Shown here: positions 32,753-41,664 of the stretch, in pieces
Layout: each line of letters begins with the position of its first letter
How positions within the stretch are numbered: the stretch's first letter is position 1
Assembly (NCBI GenBank): GCA_046728115.1
Contig: JBKPDW010000110.1
Coordinates: 1 to 55,215 of the forward strand
Source of the DNA: CAVSWN01 sp046728115
Lineage (GTDB): Bacteria; Acidobacteriota; Vicinamibacteria; Vicinamibacterales; CAVVIG01
Reading direction: 5' to 3'
Length of the DNA: 55,215 nucleotides
Notes under the pieces: generated by a model
The model's database searches: none
Seen by the model: the letters and a program-made list of their open reading frames with translations, nothing else
Told to the model about the DNA's origin: nothing
Translations under genes and position numbers: made by a program

Positions 32753-32806
32753 GGCTAATATCGCCTATAAAAAACAGCTTGAATCATATTAAACTGTGCG
32801 ATTGTT
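32753..32806. promoter_or_regulatory. Divergent regulator/modA control region
   Basis: AT-rich spacer in GC-rich DNA. ATCGCCTATAA (32760-32770) resembles the ATCGCTATATA half-site of E. coli ModE; AATAT (32757-32761) and ATATT (32786-32790) are inverted. TATTAA near 32787 could be the -10 for modA. These are weak assignments. Confidence 0.4.
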
Positions 32807-33598
32807 GTGAAGAGCTGCTGTCGGGTCGTGGCATGTGTCCTGCTTGGGGGAAGCCTCGCCTGCAGCGCCCCTGCGGGCACCGGCAGCGGCCGGACGAGTA
32901 TCCGGCTCGCGGCGGCGTCAGACCTTCAGGCCGCGCTCGGTGAGTTGACGGCTCGCTTCTCCGCGTCCCACGCGGTGGACGTGTTCGTTTCCTACGGATC
33001 GTCGGGGACGTTCTTCACCCAGCTCGTCAATGGTGCGCCGTACGACATGTTCTTGTCCGCCGACGTGGCCTATCCAAAAAGACTGGCGGATCGGGGACTC
33101 GCCGTCAGCGGCAGCGAGTTCACCTATGCCATCGGCCGGATCGTCGTCTGGGTTCCGGCGTCGTCGCCGCTCGCCGTCGAGCGCTCGGGTCTGGCCACGC
33201 TTGCCGCCGACTCGGTCAAGCGCGTCTCGATCGCGAATCCCGAGCATGCGCCATACGGCCGCGCGGCGGTTGCCGCGATGCAACACGCCGGCATCTACGA
33301 TCGGATCCGACCAAAGCTCGTGCTGGGTGAGAATATCGCCCAGGCGCTGCAGTTCGTTCAGAGCGGTGCAGCCGACGTCGGAATCGTCGCGTTGTCGCTT
33401 GCGCTCGCACCGAACCTCAAATTACAAGGTCGTTGGTTCGAGATTCCATCGAGCGAATATCCAACCATCGAACAGGGCGGCGTGATCCTGAAGAGCACAC
33501 CGAATCCCGCCGCCGCACAGGAATTTCGAGCCTTTCTGACCGGCGCCGACGGCCGCGCCATCCTGAAGCAGTTCGGCTTCTCGGTGGCCGGAGAATAG
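32807..33598 (+). CDS. modA: ModA, molybdate-binding lipoprotein
   Basis: Periplasmic substrate-binding protein, 263 residues from a GTG at 32807. The signal ends in a lipobox (GGSLAC, Cys19), so it is membrane-anchored. The ligand contacts are in AAASDLQAALGELTARF, VSYGSSGTFFTQLVNGAPYD (in part SYGSSGTF) and DMFLSADVAYPKRL; IANPEHAPYGRAAVAAMQ and GAADVGIVALSL are also typical of ModA. It would bind molybdate or tungstate and deliver it to ModB. modB follows one base later. Confidence 0.92.
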   Translation: MKSCCRVVACVLLGGSLACSAPAGTGSGRTSIRLAAASDLQAALGELTARFSASHAVDVFVSYGSSGTFFTQLVNGAPYDMFLSADVAYPKRLADRGLAVSGSEFTYAIGRIVVWVPASSPLAVERSGLATLAADSVKRVSIANPEHAPYGRAAVAAMQHAGIYDRIRPKLVLGENIAQALQFVQSGAADVGIVALSLALAPNLKLQGRWFEIPSSEYPTIEQGGVILKSTPNPAAAQEFRAFLTGADGRAILKQFGFSVAGE

Positions 33599-33599
33599 C

Positions 33600-34271
33600 G
33601 TGGACTGGACGGCGGTCTGGTTGAGTATTCGCCTCGCGACAGCGACGACGCTGGTGCTGTTGGCCATCGGCATTCCCCTCGCATACTGGATCGTATTCTC
33701 GCCGCGCCGCTGGAAATTTCTCGTGGAGGCGGTCGTCGCGCTGCCTTTGGTGTTGCCGCCCACTGTGCTCGGCTTTTACGTCCTGGTGGCAATCGGTCCA
33801 TTCAGTCCCGTCGGCCGTGCGTACGTGCGTCTGGTGGGACACGGGCTGCCGTTCACGTTCGAGGGGCTGCTGATCGCCTCCGTGCTGTACTCGCTGCCGT
33901 TTGCCGTGCAGCCGTTCAGCACCGAGTTCGCGTCGGTTGACGCGCGGCTGCTCGAGGCGTCGTGGTCTCTCGGGGTGTCGCGCCTCGCCACGTTTCGACG
34001 AATCGTCATCCCGTTGTCGGTGCGCGGCCTGGTGACCGGGGTCGTCCTCAGCTTCGCGCACACGCTCGGTGAATTCGGCGTCGTGTTGATGGTGGGTGGA
34101 AATGTCCCGGGAGCGACGCGCACGGTGTCGATTTCGATTTACGACGCCGTGCAGTCGCTCGATTATGCAGCGGCGTCTCGCACGTCGATGTTCCTTCTGG
34201 TGATTTCGTTCGTGATTCTCGTTTCGGCCTATCTGCTTCAGCGAACGGTATGGGTTCGGCCGCGGCATTGA
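33600..34271 (+). CDS. modB: ModB, molybdate ABC permease
   Basis: Inner-membrane permease of 223 residues from a GTG at 33600, with five or six helices. The N-terminal SIRLATATTLVLLAIGIPLAYW is standard (in part ATATTLVLLAIGIPLAYW). LPLVLPPTVLGFYVLVAIG is a ModB signature, and EASWSLGVSRLATFRRIVIP is the EAA loop that contacts ModC. AHTLGEFGVVLMVGGN is also diagnostic. It overlaps modC by 22 bases. Confidence 0.93.
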   Translation: MDWTAVWLSIRLATATTLVLLAIGIPLAYWIVFSPRRWKFLVEAVVALPLVLPPTVLGFYVLVAIGPFSPVGRAYVRLVGHGLPFTFEGLLIASVLYSLPFAVQPFSTEFASVDARLLEASWSLGVSRLATFRRIVIPLSVRGLVTGVVLSFAHTLGEFGVVLMVGGNVPGATRTVSISIYDAVQSLDYAAASRTSMFLLVISFVILVSAYLLQRTVWVRPRH

Positions 34272-35428
34272 CAGGAGACTCTGCCGGCCCCGGCCTGCAG
34301 ATGTCGGTGGCGCAGCGCTTCGCGAGCGGATTCAGTGTCGCAGCGAGGTTGGACGTTCGTCTGCCGCCGGGAACGATCCTCGTTTTCTTCGGACCGTCAG
34401 GGTCCGGAAAAACGACGTTGCTGAGATTAATCGCGGGGTTGGAGCGACCTGACCGCGGCACCATTCGGTTCGATGACCAGTCGTGGTGCGACACCGACCG
34501 CGGCATCTGGCGTCCGGCTCAGGATCGCCGCGTGGGCCTCGTATTCCAGGAGCCAGCGCTCTTCCCGCATCTCTCCGTCCGCGCCAACATCGCGTATGGG
34601 GTCGCAGCCAGGCGGCATCCAGGTCGCAGCCGGATCGCGTCGCCGCCCGGTCGCGCTCAGGTCGCATCCGGGTCCGACCGCATCGCAGAAATTGCGGGGA
34701 CGTTGGGGATCGCGGATCTCGATCGGTATCCGAGGAAGTTGTCGGGCGGCGAGGCGCAGCGCGTGGCTCTGGCCCGCGCCCTGACGCCGGATCCTCGACT
34801 GCTGCTGCTGGACGAACCGTTTGCCTCGCTCGACGGCCCGACGCGCGGCCGGCTGCGCCGCGATCTGCGCGCACAGTTACGCCGCATTGGCACACCAGCC
34901 ATCCTGGTGACGCACGATCGGACCGAGGCCCTGGCGATCGGCGATTCGATGGCCGTCGTCATGGCAGGCGAGGTTCGTCAGGTGGGCGCCGTTGCAGACG
35001 TGTTCAGCCACCCGCGCGATGCCGGCGTCGCCGCGGCACTTGGCGTCGAGGCGGTTCTGCCGGCCCGCATCGCCGAGACGTCAGACGGATTGCTGGCCGT
35101 TGCCATCAACGACGTCGTGCTGCACGTTGCGGAACGGACCGACGACGATCGCATTCAGGCCGGATCGCACGTCTACGCCTGCATTCGCGCGGAAGATGTC
35201 ACACTTGAAGCGCAGACGTCCAGGCGCGCGAGCGCGCGCAACCACCTGGCTGCTCGTGTGATGTCGATCCAGTCGGAGGGCGCCGTCGATCGCATCACGC
35301 TCGACTGCGGGTTTCCGCTCGACGCGGTGATTACGCGCCGATCGCGGGAGGATTTGAACCTGTCGGAAGGCGTGCAGGTCGTCGCAGCGATCAAAGCGAC
35401 ATCGATTCATCTCGTGCCGCGAGCGTAG
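34250..35428 (+). CDS. modC: ModC, molybdate ABC ATPase, with a repeat-derived insert
   Basis: ATPase of 392 residues. Walker A GPSGSGKT (residues 48-55), Q-loop LVFQEPALFPH, signature LSGGEAQ (164-170), Walker B LLLLDEP (184-190) and switch VTHDRTEAL are intact. A C-terminal TOBE domain (NHLAARVMSIQSEGAVDRI, VVAAIKATSIHLV) binds molybdate and regulates the pump. Residues about 121-143 (RRHPGRSRIASPPGRAQ) are an insertion in the helical region, encoded by a degenerate 11-base tandem repeat. It lies in a loop and need not abolish function. It ends the modABC operon. Confidence 0.93.
   Translation: MGSAAALTGDSAGPGLQMSVAQRFASGFSVAARLDVRLPPGTILVFFGPSGSGKTTLLRLIAGLERPDRGTIRFDDQSWCDTDRGIWRPAQDRRVGLVFQEPALFPHLSVRANIAYGVAARRHPGRSRIASPPGRAQVASGSDRIAEIAGTLGIADLDRYPRKLSGGEAQRVALARALTPDPRLLLLDEPFASLDGPTRGRLRRDLRAQLRRIGTPAILVTHDRTEALAIGDSMAVVMAGEVRQVGAVADVFSHPRDAGVAAALGVEAVLPARIAETSDGLLAVAINDVVLHVAERTDDDRIQAGSHVYACIRAEDVTLEAQTSRRASARNHLAARVMSIQSEGAVDRITLDCGFPLDAVITRRSREDLNLSEGVQVVAAIKATSIHLVPRA
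34600..34681. repeat. 11-base degenerate tandem repeat inside modC
   Basis: Units GGTCGCAGCCA, GGCGGCATCCA, GGTCGCAGCCG, a longer break, GGTCGCGCTCA, GGTCGCATCCG, GGTCCGACCGC. GGTCGC starts at 34600, 34622, 34649 and 34660. The frame stays open through it. Confidence 0.65.
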
Positions 35429-35540
35429 CGTTCGGCTGGCGCTTTCGCATCGGTGTAGTGCCAAGCCGGATCGCCACAAACCGACCGCTACACTGAAGCG
35501 CAACGTGCAATAACCTCGCGGTCTAGTGCAAAGGCGACGG

Positions 35541-36836
35541 TCACACCGGCAGCGGCTTGCCCTTCGTTTCCTCACCGAATGGCAACAGGAGCAGTCCGAT
35601 TACAAACGCAATCGACGTGAACGCAACTGGCGTTCCAATCGTGTGGTACGCCTGGACGCCCGATCCCACGAGGAACGTAATGCCCGCTCCGGCGAAGCGG
35701 CCCACCGACGTCGCAAAGGCGAAGGCGCTGGCTCGACACTCGGTCGAGTACTGCTCGGGCAGCCACAACGTGTACATCGCGAAGTTCGCGCCACCGAGGC
35801 CGAGGAGAAACAGAATCGTCATGAACCACGGCAGCGCATTCGCGGAGAGATAGAAGACGTACCCGAAGCCGATAGCGATCGAGAAGAACATCAGGGCGAA
35901 GAACAGTCCCAACGTCATTCGGCGCCCCAACGATTCGGCCAAGGTCGGCAGGACGAGACACCCAAGTATCGTGCCCGCCGAGAGCAGCATCGTGCCGTAC
36001 GAGGCCAGGCGCGCGGCATCCGCCGCACCATACCCTCCGCGCAGCGCGATCTCTCGCACCGAGGTCGGTACGTAGACGGATCCGGCCCAGAGACCGACGA
36101 TCGATACGAGCAGGTACAACGAATTCAACAACGTCCGCCGCCGGTACATCGCCGAAAACAGTTTCCCGAAGGCTTCCCGCATCGTGGGGCGATGGACGGC
36201 GTCGACGCGTTGCTCCCATGCGGCCGACTCGCGGACACCGTATCGAATGAACGTAACGAGCAACGCAGGCGTGCCGCCGACCGCGAACATCCAGCGCCAC
36301 CCATATTTCGCCCCGACGAAGTAGTTCGCGATGGCCGCGAGAAAGAAGCCGAAGTAGTAGCCCGTATGCATATACCCGGCGCCGTTCTTCCGGCGGTCTT
36401 CCGGCCATTCTTCGGCGACGAACGTGCCGCCCATCGACCACTCGCCGCCGATGCCGATTCCGGCGAGCAGACGGAAGACGGCGAGCTGCCAGATGTTGGT
36501 CACGACCCCGCATAGCAGCGTGAACAGCGAGTAGCAGAGAATCGTGGCCATGAGCGTTCGGACCCGGCCGAAGCGATCGGCGACCGGACCCCACAGCATC
36601 GAGAGCCCCCACCCGATCAAGAACAGCGCGAATAAGACGCTCCCGTAGTAGACGACGTTGATGGGGGTGCCGGGGATACCCGAGCGCGGCAGCAGTTCGG
36701 TCAGCGCCGGTGCCAGGACGAGCGAGTAGATGAACGAGTCCATCCCATCGAGCGCCCAGCCGCCCCACGCGGCCCAGAATCCACGAATCTGATTGCGTGT
36801 GAGCCGGCTGGGACCGGCCGTTCCGGCCAGAGTCAT
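35541..36836 (-). CDS. MFS transporter
   Basis: Inner-membrane transporter of 431 residues with about 12 helices. The N terminus (GFWAAWGGWALDGMDSFIYSLVL in part, GWALDGMDSFIY) has the Asp of helix 1 seen in the metabolite:H+ symporters (sugar, aromatic acid and dicarboxylate families). The loop 2-3 motif is GPVADRFGRVRTL, and LAGIGIGGEWSMGGTFVAEEWP is typical of the sialate/aromatic acid group. Substrate is not known. It is divergent from the M28-like peptidase with only 23 bases between start codons. Confidence 0.85.
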   Translation of the reverse strand: MTLAGTAGPSRLTRNQIRGFWAAWGGWALDGMDSFIYSLVLAPALTELLPRSGIPGTPINVVYYGSVLFALFLIGWGLSMLWGPVADRFGRVRTLMATILCYSLFTLLCGVVTNIWQLAVFRLLAGIGIGGEWSMGGTFVAEEWPEDRRKNGAGYMHTGYYFGFFLAAIANYFVGAKYGWRWMFAVGGTPALLVTFIRYGVRESAAWEQRVDAVHRPTMREAFGKLFSAMYRRRTLLNSLYLLVSIVGLWAGSVYVPTSVREIALRGGYGAADAARLASYGTMLLSAGTILGCLVLPTLAESLGRRMTLGLFFALMFFSIAIGFGYVFYLSANALPWFMTILFLLGLGGANFAMYTLWLPEQYSTECRASAFAFATSVGRFAGAGITFLVGSGVQAYHTIGTPVAFTSIAFVIGLLLLPFGEETKGKPLPV

Positions 36837-36843
36837 GGTGGCG

Positions 36844-36851
36844 AGTATAGA
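36844..36851. promoter_or_regulatory. Shared bidirectional -10 element
   Basis: AGTATAGA contains TATAGA on the plus strand (36846-36851) and TATACT on the minus strand (36849-36844). Each lies 7-8 bases from a start codon (36860 plus, 36836 minus), so both genes would be leaderless. Confidence 0.55.
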
Positions 36852-36859
36852 CTCTCGGA

Positions 36860-38932
36860 ATGGCTCGCAACATCATCGCAGCCGTTCTCGTCGTTCTCGC
36901 GTGTGTTCTCGCGCGCGCGCAGTCCGTACCGACACAGCCGGCCGAAACATTGCTCAGTCGGGCCATCCTCGCAGCCCTCGACGAGGAACTCTCCGGTATG
37001 GCCGCCAAGGACCACGTCTCGCGACTGACACAGCTGCATCGCGTGCCGGCATCTACCGGATTCCATGATGCAGTGGAGTACGTGATGGGGCGCGCCAAAG
37101 CCATCGGGCTGACCGACGCGCATGTCGAGACGTTCCCCGGCGACGGTACGACCTGGTTCGGCACGCTCCATGGCAACCGCGGATGGCGAGTCGAAGCCGG
37201 AACGCTGGACGAGATACAGCCAAAGCCGCGGCGGATCATTTCTTACGACGATGTGCGGTTGGCGGTCGCCGACAACAGTGAAAGCGCAAACGTCACCGTG
37301 GAACTCGTGGACGTCGGATCGGGCGCGCAGCGACAGGACTACGACGGCAAGGACGTCCGCGGCAAGCTGGTCTTGTGCGATGCCGTTCCCGCGGCGTGCC
37401 ATCGGCAAGCCGTCGAAGAACACGGCGCGGTCGGGCTGGTCAGCTACAACTCCAATCAGGTCAGCGCATGGTGGCGCGACGATCAGGATCTGATTCGCTG
37501 GGGGCATCTCGATTCGCGCGGCCGACGCAACACGTTTGCCATCATGATTTCCGGGCGCGAAGCGCGGTCGTTGCAGCAGCGGCTGGCTCGAGGCGAACAC
37601 ATCACGCTCCATGCGGTTGTTCGCGCCCGGAACGACGACACCATGCCGTACGAAACGATCGTTGCCACGATACCCGGCACCGATCCCTCGGCTGGAGACA
37701 TCGTCTTCAGTTGCCATCTCGATCACGAGAAGCCGGGCGCCAACGACAACGCCAGCGGATGCGCATCGATACTCGAGATCGCGCGCGCACTGACAACGCT
37801 GATCGACGCGAAGCGCCTGCCACGGCCCGTGCGGACGATCCGGTTCATCTGGCCGTCCGAGATGACGGGGACGATTGCCTACCTGACGAAGTATCCGGAC
37901 GTCGCCTCGCGCATTCGCGCAGTGGTTCATCTCGACATGGTCGGCGCCAATCCGTTCATCACGAAGTCCATCCTGCACGTGACGCGCTCGCCATGGTCGA
38001 TCGCGACGGTGACCGACGATGTGGAGGAGGTATTCGGCCGGTACGTGATCGAGGGGGCGTTTCGCGCCGCGGCAGAAGGCGACATGACGCATGCGATCCG
38101 ATCGCACGGCGGAACGAAAGACGCCTTCTGGGCCGACATCACGCCTTACGAGAGCGGCAGCGACCACTGGATCTATCAGGAAGGCGCATTTGGCATTCCT
38201 GCGATCTACCTGCGCGATCATCCCGACATCTACATCCACACGACGGGCGATCTCGCCGACAACATCGAGCCGACGAAGATCAAACGGTCTGCCTTCATTG
38301 CGGCCGCTTGCGGCTACTATCTCGCCACGATGCCGGATAAAGGTGAATCGCTTCTGGCATTGAGCGTCGCGAATGCGCACGAGCGACTGGCCGAAGATGG
38401 CAGGCGCGCAGTCGCAATGGCGGCCGATCGCCCTCGCAAGCGCGACGCGGCCATCATCGTCGTGCAGGCCGTGCAGCGCGAACAACGGCGGCTGCGATCG
38501 TTGACGCGGTTCGTGCGGTCGGACTCGCCGGCACACATCGATCAACTCGCCGCGGCGCTGACAGAAACGGCGAAGGCGATCCTCTTGACGTTCCTGACGG
38601 CCGACGAGGTGAGCGGCTTGGCCCAGACTAACTTCAGGATGCCGTCGGCCGACCGACGCGTCCCGGTTCGCAACATGAGCGTCAAGGGTCCGCTCGCGCC
38701 AGACGGGGAGTGGCTCGTCGCAAAGGCGGGCGCGCCGCCGTCGCTCGCCATCGCCCGCACCGACAACGGCGGGGACGTCTCTTACGAAATCGTGAATTTC
38801 ATCGACGGGGTTCGAACGGTCGGCGAGATCCGCGACGCCGTCAGCGCAGAGTTCGCGCCGATTGACCTCTCGGTGGTCGCAGAATACATGGACGTACTCG
38901 CGAGGGCTGGGGCGATCAGCTTCAAACGCTGA
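36860..38932 (+). CDS. Exported M28-like (DUF4910-type) metallopeptidase
   Basis: Protein of 690 residues with a signal peptide (residues 1-20, VLVVLACVLARA). A PA-type insertion (about 140-235, DVRGKLVLCDAVPAACHRQAVEEHGAVGLVSY in part) precedes the peptidase core. Zinc ligands are His286 in SCHLDHEKPG and Asp296 in GANDNASG. The Glu region reads WPSEMTGT (Glu334), with one glutamate where classical M28 enzymes have two. YESGSDHWIYQEGAFGIPAIYL and HTTGDLADNIEP supply the later ligands. The last 200 residues are a helical domain of no clear family. It probably degrades peptides outside the cytoplasm. Confidence 0.8.
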   Translation: MARNIIAAVLVVLACVLARAQSVPTQPAETLLSRAILAALDEELSGMAAKDHVSRLTQLHRVPASTGFHDAVEYVMGRAKAIGLTDAHVETFPGDGTTWFGTLHGNRGWRVEAGTLDEIQPKPRRIISYDDVRLAVADNSESANVTVELVDVGSGAQRQDYDGKDVRGKLVLCDAVPAACHRQAVEEHGAVGLVSYNSNQVSAWWRDDQDLIRWGHLDSRGRRNTFAIMISGREARSLQQRLARGEHITLHAVVRARNDDTMPYETIVATIPGTDPSAGDIVFSCHLDHEKPGANDNASGCASILEIARALTTLIDAKRLPRPVRTIRFIWPSEMTGTIAYLTKYPDVASRIRAVVHLDMVGANPFITKSILHVTRSPWSIATVTDDVEEVFGRYVIEGAFRAAAEGDMTHAIRSHGGTKDAFWADITPYESGSDHWIYQEGAFGIPAIYLRDHPDIYIHTTGDLADNIEPTKIKRSAFIAAACGYYLATMPDKGESLLALSVANAHERLAEDGRRAVAMAADRPRKRDAAIIVVQAVQREQRRLRSLTRFVRSDSPAHIDQLAAALTETAKAILLTFLTADEVSGLAQTNFRMPSADRRVPVRNMSVKGPLAPDGEWLVAKAGAPPSLAIARTDNGGDVSYEIVNFIDGVRTVGEIRDAVSAEFAPIDLSVVAEYMDVLARAGAISFKR

Positions 38933-39028
38933 GCATCGCCGCAACGAAAACGGCCAAGATCGGGCCGAAAGTCGTCCAATAATAGGGGCGGCTCCCAGAC
39001 GTACACGACAGAGTGGAGGACGGTCCCC

Positions 39029-41644
39029 TTGCCAGGCGACTCGATTGGGCCGTACCAGATCCGCGAAAAGCTCGGCTCCGGTGGCATGGGCGAGGTGTTT
39101 CTGTGCCTCGACACGCGCCTTCAGCGCATGGTGGCTCTGAAGTGTCTGACGAACCGCGACGCCGGCGACGATGACAACAACATCCTGCGCGAAGCGCGAG
39201 CGGCCGCACGGCTGACCAACCCTCACATTGCGAGCGTCTACGACGTCCTGGAGTACGAGGGCCGCGCCTTCATCGTGATGGAGTACGTGGAAGGAGAAAG
39301 CCTCAGGACCAGGCTTCTTCGAAGTTCGCTTTCTCCCGACCTAGCGATCGCGATCGGTCTTCAACTTGCGGATGCGCTCTGCGCAGCGCACACACAAGGC
39401 GTCATCCACCGCGATTTGAAGCCTTCGAATATTCAGCTGATGCAGGATGGCACCGTCAAGGTGCTCGATTTCGGCGTAGCCAAGGTGATTCCGCGGGTAG
39501 AAGGGGTCACTGAAGCCCCCACCACCAGACGCACCGGGGCCGGTGGCCGATCCGACAGTCCTGGCACTCCTGTGTACATGTCGCCAGAACAGCTGATCGG
39601 AGGCCGTGTCGACACTCGATCCGACATCTACAGCCTCGGGGTCGTGTTATTTGAAATGGTGACGGGACGCCGGCCCTACATCGAGACCGACGCGGTCGCG
39701 CTCGCCGTCGCGATGACCACATCGCGGCCTCCGCCGCCAGACGCCATCGATCCACGCGTGCCGCGCCGGTTGTCGTCGGTGATCGTCAAGGCGCTGCAGC
39801 ACGAACCGTTCAATCGTTACCAGTCCGCGCGAGAGCTCGGCGACGCGCTCCAGGAACTGATCGAGCCCACGACCCGCGAGGTTCCCCCGCCTTTTGTCGA
39901 GAACGTCTCTCGCCGCCGATTTTCACGACTCGCACTGGCTGCAGTGGTCGTGGCCGTGGCCGGCGCCCTGGGCTGGCTGATCGCGTCGAGCCGTGCTCGA
40001 ACGCCGGCGCCGAACGCCGCCTCGTCGGTGTTGGCGATTCTGCCCGTGGACAACCCGACAGGCGACCCGCACGCCTCCTATCTGGGAGAGGCGATGGCGT
40101 CGCTGGTAGCTGCCAACTTTCGCACGATCGGCTCGCTGAACGTCGTGTCACGAGCGTCGACGATTGAGTTTGCGCGCAGGCGCAACGATCTTCAGGCGCT
40201 CAAGGATCAACTCGGCGCCGCGTACGTGCTGGACGTGACGGTCAAGACCGCGCGACCCAGCCCGGAATTGACGGCGCGGCTCCGGCGGCCCGGTGATCCC
40301 GAGGCGGGCTGGCAGCAAACGCTGTCCGGTGATCCGGTGGAAATCGAGCGCGCCCTGATAGAAGGCGTGGCCCGCACGCTGTCCGGGTGGACGCGCCGCC
40401 GCTTCACCGACGCGGAATGGTCGAGACTTCGCCGTCTGCCAACCGCGCGCGGCGACGCCGTCGCCGCCTATACCGAGGCACGCGCGCTGCTCGAGCAGAC
40501 GAACGTCCCCGCGAGCATCGAGCGTGCAATCGCCCGTCTGCAGGATGCGATCAACGTGGATCCGTCGTTCGCTGGCGGACACGCCTGGCTTGGCGCCGCG
40601 ATCCTGATGCGCTGGGAACGTGTCCGCGACGCCGCGCTCATCGAGCGTGCGACACCGGCGGTGACGAAAGCATTGCAGCTCGATCCGGAGTTGAGCGCGG
40701 CCCACTACGCAAACGGCATGCTTCTGAACATCACCGGACGGCGCGACGCCGCCGTTCAGTCGTTGCGCCGGGCCATCGAGCTCGATCCCGATTCGGACGA
40801 TCCCCACCGGTTGCTGGGCTGGCGCCTTCTGTCCGCCCAGGGCAAAACCGACGAAGCCGTCGGGGAGCTGCGCGAGGCGGTACGAATCCGGCCCGACTCG
40901 TTCGAAAACTACTACCGCTTAGGGAATGTCTTGTATCTCGCGGGGCGGTATCGCGAGGCTGTGGATGCGTTTCGAGCGGCGACTGAGCTTCAGCCCAGGC
41001 GGGCTGATGTCTTCACGAATCTCGGCGCCACGTACCACATGCTCGGCGACGTCGAGCAGGCGATCGGGAACTATCAGCACGCGATCAGTCTTGGCGCCGG
41101 TGATGCGCAGGCGTACGGGAACCTGGCGTACTTCTATTTTCTGGCTGGCCGCGATAAGCAGGCGCTGCAGACGAGCCTCGAGGCGGTCAAGCGAGATCCG
41201 ACGCGCGCGTCGCTCCAGCGCGATCTCGGAGATTACTACTCGAAACTTGGCCGCACTCGCGAGGCGCACGGCGCCTATCAGCGAGCGATCGAATTGGCGC
41301 AGCAATCGTATGCCGTGAATTCACGCGATGCGGCCGCTGTGATGATCATGGCCCTGTCGGAGGCCCACATCGGCGACCGGGTTGCGGCCGAACGGCACGT
41401 GGCGGAGGCGTTGACGCTGGCGCCTGATGACCGCGACACCCAGATGCGCAGCGCGAAGGTTTACATCGTCCTCGGCAACGCGACGGCGGCGCTCGAACAC
41501 TTGCAGGTGGCCATCGAGCGCGGATATTCTCCGCAGCTGGCCCGCGACGATCCGGAACTGACGGCGCTGAAATCGTCACCGGGGTTCGAGAACGCCGTTA
41601 CGGCTGGCCAGCGGGCACGCGCGCGCGCCGGCACGTCTCGATAG
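39029..41644 (+). CDS. Ser/Thr protein kinase with TPR sensor domain
   Basis: Membrane Hanks-type kinase, 871 residues from a TTG at 39029 with GTGGAGGA ten bases upstream; no ATG fits. The kinase domain covers residues 7-280: glycine loop GSGGMGEV, Lys38, HRDLKPSN (127-134), DFG (147-149) and GTPVYMSPEQL. One helix follows at about 302-322. The outer part has a FlgO/TolB-like segment (VLAILPVDNPTGDPHASYLGEAM in part) and then at least eight TPR units (for example AAHYANGMLLNITGRRDAAVQ, SFENYYRLGNVLYLAGRYREA). Such kinases are expanded in Acidobacteriota. Target and signal are unknown. Confidence 0.9.
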   Translation: MPGDSIGPYQIREKLGSGGMGEVFLCLDTRLQRMVALKCLTNRDAGDDDNNILREARAAARLTNPHIASVYDVLEYEGRAFIVMEYVEGESLRTRLLRSSLSPDLAIAIGLQLADALCAAHTQGVIHRDLKPSNIQLMQDGTVKVLDFGVAKVIPRVEGVTEAPTTRRTGAGGRSDSPGTPVYMSPEQLIGGRVDTRSDIYSLGVVLFEMVTGRRPYIETDAVALAVAMTTSRPPPPDAIDPRVPRRLSSVIVKALQHEPFNRYQSARELGDALQELIEPTTREVPPPFVENVSRRRFSRLALAAVVVAVAGALGWLIASSRARTPAPNAASSVLAILPVDNPTGDPHASYLGEAMASLVAANFRTIGSLNVVSRASTIEFARRRNDLQALKDQLGAAYVLDVTVKTARPSPELTARLRRPGDPEAGWQQTLSGDPVEIERALIEGVARTLSGWTRRRFTDAEWSRLRRLPTARGDAVAAYTEARALLEQTNVPASIERAIARLQDAINVDPSFAGGHAWLGAAILMRWERVRDAALIERATPAVTKALQLDPELSAAHYANGMLLNITGRRDAAVQSLRRAIELDPDSDDPHRLLGWRLLSAQGKTDEAVGELREAVRIRPDSFENYYRLGNVLYLAGRYREAVDAFRAATELQPRRADVFTNLGATYHMLGDVEQAIGNYQHAISLGAGDAQAYGNLAYFYFLAGRDKQALQTSLEAVKRDPTRASLQRDLGDYYSKLGRTREAHGAYQRAIELAQQSYAVNSRDAAAVMIMALSEAHIGDRVAAERHVAEALTLAPDDRDTQMRSAKVYIVLGNATAALEHLQVAIERGYSPQLARDDPELTALKSSPGFENAVTAGQRARARAGTSR

Positions 41645-41664
41645 CGTGCAGGCGGGAGCCTAAA

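Noticed and set aside
35429..35540. Terminator between modC and the MFS gene
   Set aside because: Only a weak GTGTAG/CTACAC inverted repeat with a long loop and no T-run.
36833..39226. Open frame of 797 codons on the minus strand opposite the M28-like gene
   Set aside because: It is opposite a gene with clear zinc-site motifs, has shadow-like composition (many Arg, Asp, Val, His) and matches no family.
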